From NCBI RefSeq assembly GCF_030944625.1, contig NZ_JAUSXY010000001.1, positions 2,790,001 through 2,854,000 on the forward strand: a stretch of DNA of 64,000 nt. The letters run 5' to 3'. Under the pieces are notes generated by a model that did no database searches, had not been told where the DNA came from, and saw only the letters and a list, made by a program, of their open reading frames with translations. Below, in pieces: positions 18,050 to 26,110 of this stretch; positions within the stretch are counted from its first letter, which is position 1, and each line of letters starts with the position of its first letter. The position numbers were made by a program, and so were the translations under genes. The DNA comes from Arthrobacter sp. SLBN-112 (GTDB taxonomy: Bacteria > Actinomycetota > Actinomycetes > Actinomycetales > Micrococcaceae).

Positions 18050-18886
18050 TTAGGCTACGCGGACCACTGAGTAGCCGCTGAGCCAGCTGATGGAGTGCAC
18101 CTGCGTGGTGTACCCGTTGACGCCGCCGCTCACAACCTGGCCGTTGCCGGCGTACACACCCACGTGGCCCGAGGTGATAATCAGGTCCCCGGGTGCCGGG
18201 CTGCCGACCACGCTGCCGTACTGGAAGAACTGGGTGGGCGCCAGATCGCCGACACTCTTGCCCACCGAACGCAGGGCCTTCTCAACCATGGCAGTGCAGT
18301 CCTGGCTCACACCGATCTGGCTGTAGGCGGACGCCAGGATGGCGGCCCCGGTCCCGGTGCCGGTGGTGGAAGCCACCGGAGTAGCGGAAGCGTAGGACAT
18401 GTTCATGCCGGTGTTTGCCGGTGCGGTGGCAGCTGCCGCCTGGACTGGCGCCGCTGCAGGGGCCGGAGCCGGTGCTGCCACGTAGCCTGCACCGGGAATC
18501 CGGATCTGGTCGCCGGGGTAGATGATGGACGACAGGCCCAAGCCGTTGGCGGCCAGGACGTCGTTCAGGCTGACCCCGTACGCTGCCGAAATCGCGCCCA
18601 GGGTATCCCCGGAAACGACGGTGTGCACGGTTGCTGCCGCGCCAGCCGGAGCAACTGCCGGCGCTGCGGTGGCCTGGACATTAGTTTGCTCCGTGGTGTC
18701 CGCGCCAGTCACGCCCGCGTGGGCCGGGGCGCCGACCCCGAAGGCAATGCCGGACGCGGCCGCAACCGCGAGGGCCGGACGGCCCAGCGAACGGGCCTGC
18801 GACTTGGCGGTCAGGGCGAGGCCCTCGAGCGCAATGGAACGGGCCGGAGTCGCGCGGTGGCGGGCAGTGGTGAGATTTTTTGACAC
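18050..18886 (-). CDS. Secreted LysM-NlpC/P60 peptidoglycan hydrolase
   Basis: A 278-residue exported protein. A long twin-charged N terminus and the hydrophobic stretch LAVAAASGIAFGVGAPAHA end in an AHA cleavage site near residue 57. A LysM domain follows (HTVVSGDTLGAISAAYGVSL, about 90-135), then an Ala/Pro linker and a C-terminal NlpC/P60-like domain with catalytic Cys in SQDCTAMVEKAL and His in SGHVGVYAG. It should bind peptidoglycan and cut stem peptides at septation. GTG 18886 is chosen because AGAGG lies 9 nt upstream; the longer ATG start would lie inside the riboswitch. A c-di-AMP riboswitch precedes it, matching known control of such hydrolases. Confidence 0.88.
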   Translation of the reverse strand: MSKNLTTARHRATPARSIALEGLALTAKSQARSLGRPALAVAAASGIAFGVGAPAHAGVTGADTTEQTNVQATAAPAVAPAGAAATVHTVVSGDTLGAISAAYGVSLNDVLAANGLGLSSIIYPGDQIRIPGAGYVAAPAPAPAAAPVQAAAATAPANTGMNMSYASATPVASTTGTGTGAAILASAYSQIGVSQDCTAMVEKALRSVGKSVGDLAPTQFFQYGSVVGSPAPGDLIITSGHVGVYAGNGQVVSGGVNGYTTQVHSISWLSGYSVVRVA

Positions 18887-18899
18887 GGTAGATCGCCTC

Positions 18900-19078
18900 T
18901 CCCATGCCTGCGGGGTGAGCTGTCGGGTTCGGGTTGGAGATACCCGGCCGAACACATCTCCGCGGTGGGCGGAGGAGCTGTCCGACTTAACCCCAAGACC
19001 TCAAAAGGTCGTGGAAACTTGGTTCCCCCGTCCCTGCCAGCATGAAAGCGGTTGAATCCCGGTATCAGCGGCAGGGCT
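18900..19078 (-). ncRNA. c-di-AMP (ydaO-yuaA) riboswitch leader
   Basis: On the minus strand the leader contains, in order, CCGCTGAT, GACGGGGGAACCA, GGGGTTAAGTCGG, CTCCAACCCGAACCCGACAG and CTCACCCCGCAGGCAT. These follow the conserved blocks of actinobacterial ydaO riboswitches, which bind c-di-AMP and usually precede wall-hydrolase genes. The gene it precedes is a LysM-NlpC/P60 hydrolase, as expected. Edges are approximate. Confidence 0.85.
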
Positions 19079-19148
19079 CGGCAAACTGATGGGAATGTCC
19101 CGTTTTGGGAGGGACACCAGAAGACCATAACCCGCGGACGCCCCAATT

Positions 19149-19164
19149 GTCACGTTTAGGTAAC
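19149..19164. promoter_or_regulatory. Possible MtrA direct-repeat site
   Basis: GTCAC and GTAAC repeat with an 11-bp start-to-start spacing (GTCACGTTTAGGTAAC). Actinobacterial MtrA binds GTAAC/GTCAC direct repeats at this spacing and controls wall hydrolases. Both flanking genes are wall hydrolases. Inferred from pattern only. Confidence 0.35.
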
Positions 19165-19186
19165 ATACGAGCTTTGTCTCTCGTAT
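19165..19186. repeat. 7-bp inverted repeat in divergent promoter region
   Basis: ATACGAG, 8-nt spacer, CTCGTAT: a perfect inverted repeat directly beside the MtrA-like site and close to a TTGCAG element on the minus strand. It may be an operator for the riboswitch transcript. Confidence 0.35.
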
Positions 19187-19303
19187 TCTGCAAACGATTG
19201 GATGTGGCCCTTCCGCCCGGCATCGACCGGAGATTGATCCGGTGGCGGCCCCTCCGGGTAACAAAGCGGGCACGGCCGTCTTTCCGCCCCGGCGTGTCGC
19301 CGG

Positions 19304-19309
19304 TATGCT
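19304..19309 (+). promoter_or_regulatory. -10 box TATGCT of a leaderless promoter
   Basis: TATGCT ends 8 nt before ATG 19318, so transcription should start at or next to the start codon. The same hexamer and layout occur before pdxT. Confidence 0.45.
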
Positions 19310-19317
19310 TCGGGACT

Positions 19318-20631
19318 ATGCCCCTGTTCGTGACCATGCCCAAGTCCCCGCTGATGGGGGGATTGCTCGCCATCGCGGTGGCAGCGGCCACGGTGCTGCC
19401 TGCCTCCGCGGACGAGCCTCCACCGCCCGGTGGATACCCGTCCTGGGCTGACGTGCAGCAGGCGCAGTCTTCCGAGGCGGCGAAAGCGGCGGAGATCACC
19501 ACCATCAACGGGCTGCTGAGCGGCCTCCAAGCCCAATCGGAAGCGGCCGGTGACACTGCCGTCCGGGCAGCCGCGGACTATGCCGCGGCCGACGCCGAGC
19601 TTCAGGCGGCGTCAACGCGGCTGGACGCATTGTCCGCCCAAGCCGCCCGCGCCAACGACGAACTGGCCAAGTATCGCAAGGAGATCGGTGCCCTTGCCGT
19701 CCAGTCGTACAAGACGGGCGGGACCAATACAGGGTTCTTCGTGGCCCTGGATGCCCTGCAGAACAACAGCGTCCAGGGGCTCAACCTCGTCCAACTGGTG
19801 GGCGACAAGACGGCGGCTTTGGTGGACAAAGCTGCGGCCGCCGGCAAAGTTGCCGCGTCACTGGCGGAACAGGAAAAAGCGGCCCGCAGTGAGCGCGAAC
19901 GCCTGTCCGGGGAAGCAAAAGCCAAACTGGACGCGGCCCGCTCCGCCCAGGACACGCTCGCCCGGCAGGTCAGTGACGAACAGCAGCACAGCAGCGAACT
20001 GACCGCCCAGCTGGCCTCGCTGAAGGGAACGACGGCGGCCCTCGAAGGAGAGTACCGACAGGGCCAGGCGGCGCTGGCTGCCTATGAAGCAGCCCAGGAA
20101 GCCAAGCGGGCCGCCGCGGCGGAACAGGCCCGCCAGCAGGCTGAAGCCGCAGCGCAGGCAGCCGCGGCCGCAGCCCGGCAGCCCAAACCCGCGCCCGCCG
20201 CTCCGGCCGGCAACGCGGCAAACCCCGCCCCGCCGGCCGACCCGGTTCCCGGCAGTCCGCCGCAGCCGGCCGTGCCAAGCCCGCCGCCCGTCGTCGTTCC
20301 CTCCGTCCCCGGCGGTGCCGTCAATGATCCGGCCGGTGCCAAGGCCTATGCCTCCGGGCGCCTGGGTGCCTTCGGCTGGGGCCCGGACCAGTTCCAGTGC
20401 CTGGCCCAGCTGTGGACCAAAGAATCCAGCTGGCTGACCACCGCCACCAACGCCTCCTCCGGTGCTTACGGCATAGCCCAGGCGCTGCCGCCCGGCAAGT
20501 ACGCCAGCGCCGGAAGCGACTGGCTGACCAGCTACCGGACGCAGATCGAGTGGGGGCTCGGCTACATCAGCGACCGCTACGGCTCCCCGTGCGGCGCCTG
20601 GAGCCATTCGGTAGCCCTGAACTGGTACTGA
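19318..20631 (+). CDS. Secreted coiled-coil protein with C-terminal transglycosylase-like domain
   Basis: A 437-residue exported protein. The signal peptide (LMGGLLAIAVAAATVLPASADE) is followed by a long coiled coil (about 35-300, Ala/Glu/Gln/Arg-rich) like that of PcsB/RipA-type hydrolases. A Pro/Ala linker and a C-terminal domain of about 90 residues follow, with CLAQLWTKESSWLTTATNAS and GAYGIAQALPPGKYASAGSD. This resembles a lysozyme/SLT-type glycosidase core with catalytic Glu in TKESSW. It probably cuts glycan strands. ATG 19318 has no ribosome site, but a TATGCT -10 box ends 8 nt before it, indicating a leaderless mRNA. It is divergent from the LysM-NlpC/P60 gene. Confidence 0.75.
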   Translation: MPLFVTMPKSPLMGGLLAIAVAAATVLPASADEPPPPGGYPSWADVQQAQSSEAAKAAEITTINGLLSGLQAQSEAAGDTAVRAAADYAAADAELQAASTRLDALSAQAARANDELAKYRKEIGALAVQSYKTGGTNTGFFVALDALQNNSVQGLNLVQLVGDKTAALVDKAAAAGKVAASLAEQEKAARSERERLSGEAKAKLDAARSAQDTLARQVSDEQQHSSELTAQLASLKGTTAALEGEYRQGQAALAAYEAAQEAKRAAAAEQARQQAEAAAQAAAAAARQPKPAPAAPAGNAANPAPPADPVPGSPPQPAVPSPPPVVVPSVPGGAVNDPAGAKAYASGRLGAFGWGPDQFQCLAQLWTKESSWLTTATNASSGAYGIAQALPPGKYASAGSDWLTSYRTQIEWGLGYISDRYGSPCGAWSHSVALNWY

Positions 20632-20652
20632 CTGACGCGCTAGGCTTTCCGC

Positions 20653-21012
20653 ATGCCAGATTTCGAACGGTTCAGGATGCTGCTCGAAGACGAACGGGCC
20701 CGGCGGTTGGCACTGTTGCCGGCGCTGCGGGCCGATATCGACGCGGCCAACTCGGCGCGCCAAAACTCCAACGTCGACGACGAGCACGATCCCGAAGGCG
20801 CCACGATCGCCTTCGAACTCTCGCAGGCCTCGGTACTGTTGAAGCAAAGTTCAGCCGGGCTGGACCAGGTGGAGGCAGCCCTGGCCCGCCTGGCCAACGG
20901 TACCTATGGAACCTGCGCCGTCTGCGGCGAGCCCATCTCGGACGGCAGGCTCGAAGCGCGGCCGTGGACCCCATTTTGCATCCGGCATGCGTCCGCGGGG
21001 CGGGGGCGATGA
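20653..21012 (+). CDS. TraR/DksA-family zinc-finger protein
   Basis: A 119-residue protein with an N-terminal helical hairpin (about 1-70), then LANGTYGTCAVCGEPISDGR and PFCIRHA, the DksA-type zinc finger. Three cysteines remain; the fourth ligand position is His (C-I-R-H), which can still bind zinc. DksA proteins act on RNA polymerase with ppGpp, but short actinobacterial forms are of unknown role. A TAGGCT -10 element ends 6 nt before ATG 20653, which has no ribosome site, so the mRNA is probably leaderless. Its stop overlaps the next start (ATGA). Confidence 0.75.
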   Translation: MPDFERFRMLLEDERARRLALLPALRADIDAANSARQNSNVDDEHDPEGATIAFELSQASVLLKQSSAGLDQVEAALARLANGTYGTCAVCGEPISDGRLEARPWTPFCIRHASAGRGR

Positions 21013-21536
21013 CCGAAATGACCGACGTCGCCGCGGCTGCTGACTTCATCGACCGGACCCTCCGGAACGAGGGGGCCTGGTACCGGGCCGACGAGGTGGG
21101 CAACCGGCTGGGCGGGGCACTGGCCTCCTACGGATCTTCGATCGGTGCAGTCCGCGGCACCGTCCGGGACGCCATCCGGAAGTTCAAGGACATGGGCCAC
21201 GACGCCACGGTAATGCTGGCCTCCGCCCTGTGGGGCCAGCCGAAGCCCGGCTCACGGCCGGTCTTCGAACGCCGCCTGGCCGCCGTGGTACTGCTGCAAA
21301 CGAACGTGCGGTTGCTGCGGCACTCGGACCTGACCCGGCTGGAGGGCTTCCTTCGCTCGGCCCAGGCGCCCGACCTGGCCGAGCCCCTGGTTTCTGACGT
21401 CCTGGTACCCCTGCTGGCCGGCCTGGGCGGCCGCGAACGCCAGCGGGCCTCCGCCGTCCTGTCGCGATGGCGCGAAGACCCGGACCCGCAGCTCCAAACC
21501 GCAGCAGGCCAACTGGAAAAAGAGTTGACGCCGTGA
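21009..21536 (+). CDS. AlkD-like HEAT-repeat protein (DNA alkylation repair family, short form)
   Basis: A 175-residue all-helical protein. The segment VFERRLAAVVLLQTNVRLL matches the AlkD pattern in which a short motif precedes an Arg-Leu-Ala-Ala helix. Full AlkD glycosylases are about 230 residues and carry a catalytic Asp and Trp pair in the DNA cleft; I cannot place these with confidence here. It is therefore either a reduced AlkD-like protein or an unrelated HEAT protein. ATG 21009 overlaps the DksA-like stop by 4 nt, so the two are translationally coupled. Confidence 0.55.
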   Translation: MTEMTDVAAAADFIDRTLRNEGAWYRADEVGNRLGGALASYGSSIGAVRGTVRDAIRKFKDMGHDATVMLASALWGQPKPGSRPVFERRLAAVVLLQTNVRLLRHSDLTRLEGFLRSAQAPDLAEPLVSDVLVPLLAGLGGRERQRASAVLSRWREDPDPQLQTAAGQLEKELTP

Positions 21537-21560
21537 ACCGCACCCCACAAGGAGACCCCC

Positions 21561-22007
21561 ATGAGTGAACCTTTTGACCTGGAACGATTCGTCACCGCCC
21601 AAGAAAGCGGCGGCACCTATGGGCACGCGCTGGCCGAGCTGCAGCTCGGCAATAAGACCGGCCACTGGATGTGGTTCATTTTTCCCCAGATTGCCGGGCT
21701 GGGGCAGAGCACCACATCACGCAAGTACGCCATCTCGTCACTGGCTGAAGCCCGCGCCTACCTGGACCACCACGTCCTGGGTCCAAGGCTGCTCGAGTGC
21801 GCCCTGGCCTTGACCACCCATGCCGGCCGTTCGGCGTCGGACATCCTTGGCGGAATCGACGCGCAAAAGCTCCGCTCGTCCATGACACTGTTTCTCCGGG
21901 CCGCGCCCGGAGAAACAGTGTTCAAGACGGTCCTGGCCCAATATTTCGATGGCGAACCCGACACCGCCACCGATGACCTGCTGGCCGGCCAGGACGCGGC
22001 AGAATAA
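21561..22007 (+). CDS. DUF1810 family protein
   Basis: A 148-residue cytoplasmic protein with the whole DUF1810 pattern: FDLERFVTAQESGGTYGHAL, the core GHWMWFIFPQIAGLGQSTTS, then SSMTLFLRAA and VLAQYFDGEPDTAT near the end. The family's role is not known. AAGGAG lies about 6 nt before ATG 21561, 24 nt after the AlkD-like gene. An exact 37-nt hairpin occurs inside the coding sequence (21885-21921) without disturbing the conserved protein. Confidence 0.85.
   Translation: MSEPFDLERFVTAQESGGTYGHALAELQLGNKTGHWMWFIFPQIAGLGQSTTSRKYAISSLAEARAYLDHHVLGPRLLECALALTTHAGRSASDILGGIDAQKLRSSMTLFLRAAPGETVFKTVLAQYFDGEPDTATDDLLAGQDAAE
21885..21921. repeat. 37-nt perfect intragenic hairpin
   Basis: Arms of 17 nt (ACACTGTTTCTCCGGGC and its exact complement) flank a 3-nt CGC loop inside the DUF1810 coding region. 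Chance formation of such a long perfect stem is unlikely. It could attenuate transcription or stabilise mRNA. Confidence 0.6.
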
Positions 22008-22038
22008 CAGGGCACCCGCCGGGGGCCGTGGAAGGATG

Positions 22039-22932
22039 CTAGGGCGTGGGGCTGCCGCCGTTGACGTTCAGCGTTTCGCCCACCACGTAGCTTGACTCGG
22101 GTGAGGCCAGGAAGACGTAAGCGGGGGCCAGCTCAGCGGGCTGGCCGGCGCGGCCCAGGGGAGTGGACTGGCCGAACTCGGGCAGCGCCTCCTTGGGCTG
22201 GCCGCTGCTCACCTGCAGCGGGGTCCAGATGGGCCCTGGTGCCACCGCATTCACCCGGATGCCCTTGGGCGCAAGCTGTTGCGCCAGGCCCTTGGTGAAG
22301 TTGTTGATGCTGGCCTTGGTGGTGGCGTAGTCCACCAGGGTTGGCGACGGGTTGTAGGCCTGGATGGACGTGGTGTTGATGATGGTGGACCCGGCAGGCA
22401 GATGTGGCACGGCAGCCTTGGTCACCCAGAACATGGCGTAGACGTTGGTCTTCAGCGTGTGGTCGAACTGCTCGTCGGAAATGTCCTGCAGGTCTTCCTG
22501 GGCAACCTGTTTTCCTGCGTTGTTGACCAGGAGGTCCACCCCGCCCAGCACGGCCACGGCTGTGTCCACCAGTTCGCGGCACGCTGCGGAGTCCTTGAGG
22601 TCGCCCGGCACCTTGACCGCCTTGCGGCCTGCAGCCTCAATGATCCCGGCGATGCGCGAGGCGTCTTCCTCTTCCTGGGGCAGGTAGGAAAGCACGACGT
22701 CGGCGCCTTCCCTTGCAAAGGCGATGGCCGTTGCGGCGCCGATGCCGGAGTCGGCGCCGGTGACGATGGCCCGGCGGCCCTCCAGCCGGCCCGTGCCGCG
22801 GTAGGTTTCCTCGCCCAGGTCGGCCCTCGGCTCAAGCTCTGCGTCAAGGCCCGGCTCAGGCTGGTGCTGCTTGGGTGGGGAGATCTTTTCGTAGGCAGTC
22901 ACGGGGTTGCGGAAGGTGTACTGGTCAGTCAT
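22039..22932 (-). CDS. Short-chain dehydrogenase/reductase (YghA / general stress type)
   Basis: A 297-residue classical-extended SDR. The cofactor motif is TGADSGIGAATAIAFAREGA at about residue 60, NNAGK follows, catalytic Ser lies in NTTSIQAY and the YxxxK pair in VDYATTKASI. The family ending GETLNVNGG is present. The 50-residue N-terminal extension with PPKQHQPEPG is typical of the YghA / Bacillus GS39 stress group, which reduces aldehydes or ketones with NAD(P)H. AGGAGG lies 6 nt before ATG 22932. It stands alone, convergent with DUF1810. Confidence 0.88.
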   Translation of the reverse strand: MTDQYTFRNPVTAYEKISPPKQHQPEPGLDAELEPRADLGEETYRGTGRLEGRRAIVTGADSGIGAATAIAFAREGADVVLSYLPQEEEDASRIAGIIEAAGRKAVKVPGDLKDSAACRELVDTAVAVLGGVDLLVNNAGKQVAQEDLQDISDEQFDHTLKTNVYAMFWVTKAAVPHLPAGSTIINTTSIQAYNPSPTLVDYATTKASINNFTKGLAQQLAPKGIRVNAVAPGPIWTPLQVSSGQPKEALPEFGQSTPLGRAGQPAELAPAYVFLASPESSYVVGETLNVNGGSPTP

Positions 22933-23075
22933 GGTGGTCCTCCTGTTCGCGCGGGAAGCGGGCTGTTCTGTTGCCCGGGCTACGAAGCAGCCTGTCATTG
23001 CGGAAGGGCATTCGACAAAAACTAAGCTTGCTTATGGTTCCACCCTAGGCAATCGAAGCCGGCCTGCCAAGCGCG

Positions 23076-23579
23076 TCACCGCAGGACTTTCACCAGCCTG
23101 ACCTCGGCAAGGCGGCCTGCGTCGAGCACCACCTCCATGTAGGTGCAGGCCGGTTGGCGTCGCCGGTCCGTGGGCGATCCGGGGTTCAGCAGCCGAAGGC
23201 CGCCCGGAGACACGGTGTCCCACGGGATATGGCTGTGGCCGAACACCAGGACATCGGCGTCGGGGTACAACGCTTCGCACCGAAGTTCGCGTCCATCGGC
23301 CTGGCCGGTCTCGTGGACCATCGCAAAGCGGACTCCGTCCAGGGTGGCAGTTGCCGTTTCGGGCAGGCGCCGGCGCAGCTCCGGGCCGTCGTTATTGCCA
23401 TGGACGGCCAGCAGCCGCTTGCTCCGGCGTTCGAATTCGTCGAGCAGGGCCGCCTCCACCCAGTCGCCGGCGTGGAAAACCACGTCGGCGTTTTCGACGG
23501 CGGACCACACCTGTTCCGGCAGGTGCCTGGCGCGTTTGGGTATATGGGTATCGGCGAGCATGAGGAGGTTCAACGGCAT
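23076..23579 (-). CDS. YfcE-family metallophosphoesterase
   Basis: A 167-residue calcineurin-like phosphoesterase. All five metal motifs are seen: LADTHIP, HAGDW, HGNNDG, HETG and FGHSHIP. The short size matches YfcE/MJ0936, which hydrolyse phosphodiesters with Mn2+ or Ni2+; the natural substrate is unknown. ATG 23579 follows AGGA at 7 nt. It is divergent from the small DUF1918 gene with about 70 nt between them. Confidence 0.85.
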   Translation of the reverse strand: MPLNLLMLADTHIPKRARHLPEQVWSAVENADVVFHAGDWVEAALLDEFERRSKRLLAVHGNNDGPELRRRLPETATATLDGVRFAMVHETGQADGRELRCEALYPDADVLVFGHSHIPWDTVSPGGLRLLNPGSPTDRRRQPACTYMEVVLDAGRLAEVRLVKVLR

Positions 23580-23652
23580 ACCGGAATCCTGCCATGCGGC
23601 CCTGTTCCGGCGTGTCCTCGCGTCGTACTCTGGGGGCGTGGAGGTGATTGCC

Positions 23653-23844
23653 ATGGAGGCAGCCCAAGGTGACCGGATTGTGGTGCGCGGCAGGAACGTG
23701 GGGTCCGCGGACCGGCACGGGGTGGTCCTGGAGGTGCGCGGCCCGGGCGGCGGCCCGCCCTACCTGGTCCGGTTCGACGACGGCCACGAAACGGTCATGT
23801 ATCCCGGCGGTGATTTCGCCGTCGAGCACGGGCAGGGCACCTGA
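23653..23844 (+). CDS. DUF1918 protein
   Basis: A 63-residue protein with the DUF1918 pattern: GDRIVVRGRNVGSADRHGVV, then EVRGPGGGPPYLVRFDDGHE and a final YPGGD. It is an SH3-like beta barrel common in actinobacteria, often near stress genes, and has no known activity. GGAGGTG at 6 nt supports ATG 23653 over the upstream in-frame GTG at 23638. Confidence 0.8.
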   Translation: MEAAQGDRIVVRGRNVGSADRHGVVLEVRGPGGGPPYLVRFDDGHETVMYPGGDFAVEHGQGT

Positions 23845-23876
23845 CGCCCGGCCGCTTCACCTGTCAAACTGGGGCA

Positions 23877-24392
23877 ATGGATCATTACCCGCCCTCCAGC
23901 CTGTCGTCCACACCGCCGCCGCGGACCGGCCCCCGCGATCCCGGCGATGCCTGGGTGGAAGGCGACCGCGGCCGGTTCTGGGGCAGGTTTGGCGCCGCCG
24001 GCGTCCTGGCCTGGGATCCCGCCAGGGGAGTCCTCCTGCAGCACCGTGCCGTGTGGAGCCACAACGGCGGAACATGGGGCCTGCCCGGCGGGGCCCTCCA
24101 TGAGGGCGAAGAGCCGGTCGACGGCGCGCTCCGGGAGGCCTATGAGGAGGCTTCCGTTCCGCGCGGGCACGTGGAAGTGCTCTTTACCTCCGTGCTGGAC
24201 CATGGCTACTGGTCCTACACCACCGTGGTGGTCCGTGTCCGGGAATCCTTTGAACCGGTGATCAGCGATCCGGAAAGCATTGCCCTGCTGTGGATTCCGG
24301 TGGCCGAAGTCCACGGCATGGAGCTGCATCCGGGTTTCGCGGCGTCGTGGCCGGACCTGCTGGCACGGCTGGACGCCGGCGAATCCAGGTAG
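23877..24392 (+). CDS. NUDIX hydrolase
   Basis: A 171-residue NUDIX protein. The NUDIX box GGALHEGEEPVDGALREAYE continues EEA, giving the metal-binding REx2EE helix at about residues 78-100. The N-terminal 30 residues are Pro/Ser-rich. The family hydrolyses nucleoside diphosphates linked to another group; which one cannot be read here. ATG 23877 is the first start; the upstream region lacks a clear ribosome site. It sits 32 nt after the DUF1918 gene and may be co-transcribed. Confidence 0.85.
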   Translation: MDHYPPSSLSSTPPPRTGPRDPGDAWVEGDRGRFWGRFGAAGVLAWDPARGVLLQHRAVWSHNGGTWGLPGGALHEGEEPVDGALREAYEEASVPRGHVEVLFTSVLDHGYWSYTTVVVRVRESFEPVISDPESIALLWIPVAEVHGMELHPGFAASWPDLLARLDAGESR

Positions 24393-24414
24393 GCGGCAGC
24401 CGGGGCCGCCGGTC

Positions 24415-25092
24415 CTAGTAGCCCTCGCCGTACTCGGCGGTCACCAGGATGGGCAGATGGTCTGAATTGCCACGCGGAAGTGTTTCCACGCTGGCGATAT
24501 CCAGGCCCAGGGAGGTGGCGAAGTCGAAATGGCCCTTGAACACCTTGTACCGGGTGTAGGTGCGCCGGTTGCTCAAGGACAGGGCGTACCCGGAGTTCTT
24601 CATGTGCAAGTCCAGGTTCTTGGTGAAGAACGGATAGTTGAAGTCGCCCACCATCAGCGTCATCAGGCCCCTGCCCATGCTTAGCAGTTCGGCGTGGGCC
24701 GCGTGGATCTGCTTTCGCCGCAATGAGTTCGACGCCGTCAGGGGTGCTGCGTGGAACGAGCCGATCACCAGCTCGTGTTCGGTCTCGTTGTCCATGACCC
24801 GCGTGCCGATCAGCCGCTCATGGGCCGGGGCAAGGACCCTGTCGTGCATGGACTTCTTCAAGGCGAAGGACTGCGTATCCAGCGCCGTGAACCTGCTGGT
24901 CCGGTAGTAAATGGCCAGGCCCAGCCTGTTGCCCTTGGTGGCATCCGCCAGATGGAGGGGCCCCAGGGTTTCCGGGAGGTCGCTGGAATCGACCTCCTGG
25001 AGGCACAGTGCATCGACGTCGTGATTCCGTGCCAGGGCGAGAAGTTCGCCGCTTGCAGCGTGCTTGCGGAGGTTGTAGCTGATGACGCGCAT
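24415..25092 (-). CDS. Endonuclease/exonuclease/phosphatase (DNase I-like) family protein
   Basis: A 225-residue EEP-fold protein. Metal and catalytic motifs are MRVISYNLRKH at the start, CLQEVDSSD (metal Glu), GSFHAAPL (catalytic His), MVGDFNYP and NSDHLPILV. There is no signal peptide or anchor, so it is cytoplasmic. The target could be DNA, RNA or a phosphoester. Start ATG 25092 follows AAGAGGTGTTTC. It is convergent with the NUDIX gene. Confidence 0.82.
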   Translation of the reverse strand: MRVISYNLRKHAASGELLALARNHDVDALCLQEVDSSDLPETLGPLHLADATKGNRLGLAIYYRTSRFTALDTQSFALKKSMHDRVLAPAHERLIGTRVMDNETEHELVIGSFHAAPLTASNSLRRKQIHAAHAELLSMGRGLMTLMVGDFNYPFFTKNLDLHMKNSGYALSLSNRRTYTRYKVFKGHFDFATSLGLDIASVETLPRGNSDHLPILVTAEYGEGY

Positions 25093-25249
25093 GAAACACC
25101 TCTTTTGAGGGTTGCTGACAGGACCAGTTCCTGAGTGTAGTCGGCTTGGCTGTCGTACCCGCCAACATTTCGTTGCCGTCCGCGTTGCGGCGCACTGACG
25201 GGCGATAGAGTTAGTGGCAATTCACTGAATTTTGCGTAAGGGGCCCGCT

Positions 25250-26053
25250 TTGACTGCAGACCTGCCCGAACTCGCCGAGGGCAACTTCTACTACCAGGAA
25301 CTGGGCGGGGGCCGGTTCCGTTCAACCATCCATGCCCAGGGCGCCTGGAACGTCCATGAGCAGCACATGGCCCCGGCATCGGGCCTGATGGCAGACCTCC
25401 TGGAACGGCACCAGCCGCGCGAAGACATGCGGATGGCCCGGATCAGCTACGAGATCCTTGGGCTGATCCCCGGGGGCGACTTCCGGATCGACACCACCAC
25501 CCTTCGGGCCGGCCGGACCATCGAACTGGTACAGGCCGAACTGGTTGCCGGCGGCCGCACAGCCATCCGCGCCACGGCGTGGCGCATGCTGACCAGCGAT
25601 ACCGGCGCGATAGCAGCGGTGGAGGACGCGGCAATACCAGGCCCGGACGAATGCAAGCCCTATGACGGCTCCGCCGTCTGGCCGGGAGGCTACATCCGTT
25701 CCCTTGAGATGCGGGTGGCCGAAGGGCACCGCCCCGGGGCCGGGAAGGTGTGGCTCCGCACCGGGTACCCCCTGACTGACCGCGCCGACAGCGGGGACCT
25801 GGCGCGACTGATGGGAATGGTGGACACCGCCAACGGCATCGCTGCCAGGGTCCCGCCGGGCAAGGACAGCTATGCCTTTCCCAACCTGGACCTGCAGATC
25901 CACATGTACCGCCGGCCGCAGGGGGAGTGGCTGGGGCTGGACAACGCGGTCTCCTTTGGCGCCGACGGCATCGGCCTCACGTCCACGGTGCTGCACGACC
26001 GGCAGGGCCCTTTCGGCCGGGCAGAACAGATCCTCACACTGCGCAGGACCTGA
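25250..26053 (+). CDS. Acyl-CoA thioesterase-family protein (double hot-dog)
   Basis: A 267-residue protein with two hot-dog-type halves. The N-terminal half holds GNFYYQELGGGRFRSTIHAQ and GRTIELVQAELVAGGRTAIR; the C-terminal half holds PNLDLQIHMYRRPQGEWLGL and VLHDRQGPFGRAEQIL, the usual ending of the TesB-like/4HBT_3 group. It should hydrolyse an acyl-CoA. TTG 25250 is chosen because AAGGGG lies 6 nt upstream; TTG 25232 has none. It is divergent from the EEP gene. Confidence 0.8.
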   Translation: MTADLPELAEGNFYYQELGGGRFRSTIHAQGAWNVHEQHMAPASGLMADLLERHQPREDMRMARISYEILGLIPGGDFRIDTTTLRAGRTIELVQAELVAGGRTAIRATAWRMLTSDTGAIAAVEDAAIPGPDECKPYDGSAVWPGGYIRSLEMRVAEGHRPGAGKVWLRTGYPLTDRADSGDLARLMGMVDTANGIAARVPPGKDSYAFPNLDLQIHMYRRPQGEWLGLDNAVSFGADGIGLTSTVLHDRQGPFGRAEQILTLRRT

Positions 26054-26110
26054 GTTCGCGGAAGTCCGTCCTGTCCTGAATGCCGGCCGGGCGCCTATGG
26101 TGCCTCAATG

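Noticed and set aside
22933..23075. ECF-sigma promoter (GGAAC ... GTT) before the SDR gene
   Set aside because: The spacing between the two elements is about 14 nt, too short for known SigE/SigH-type promoters.
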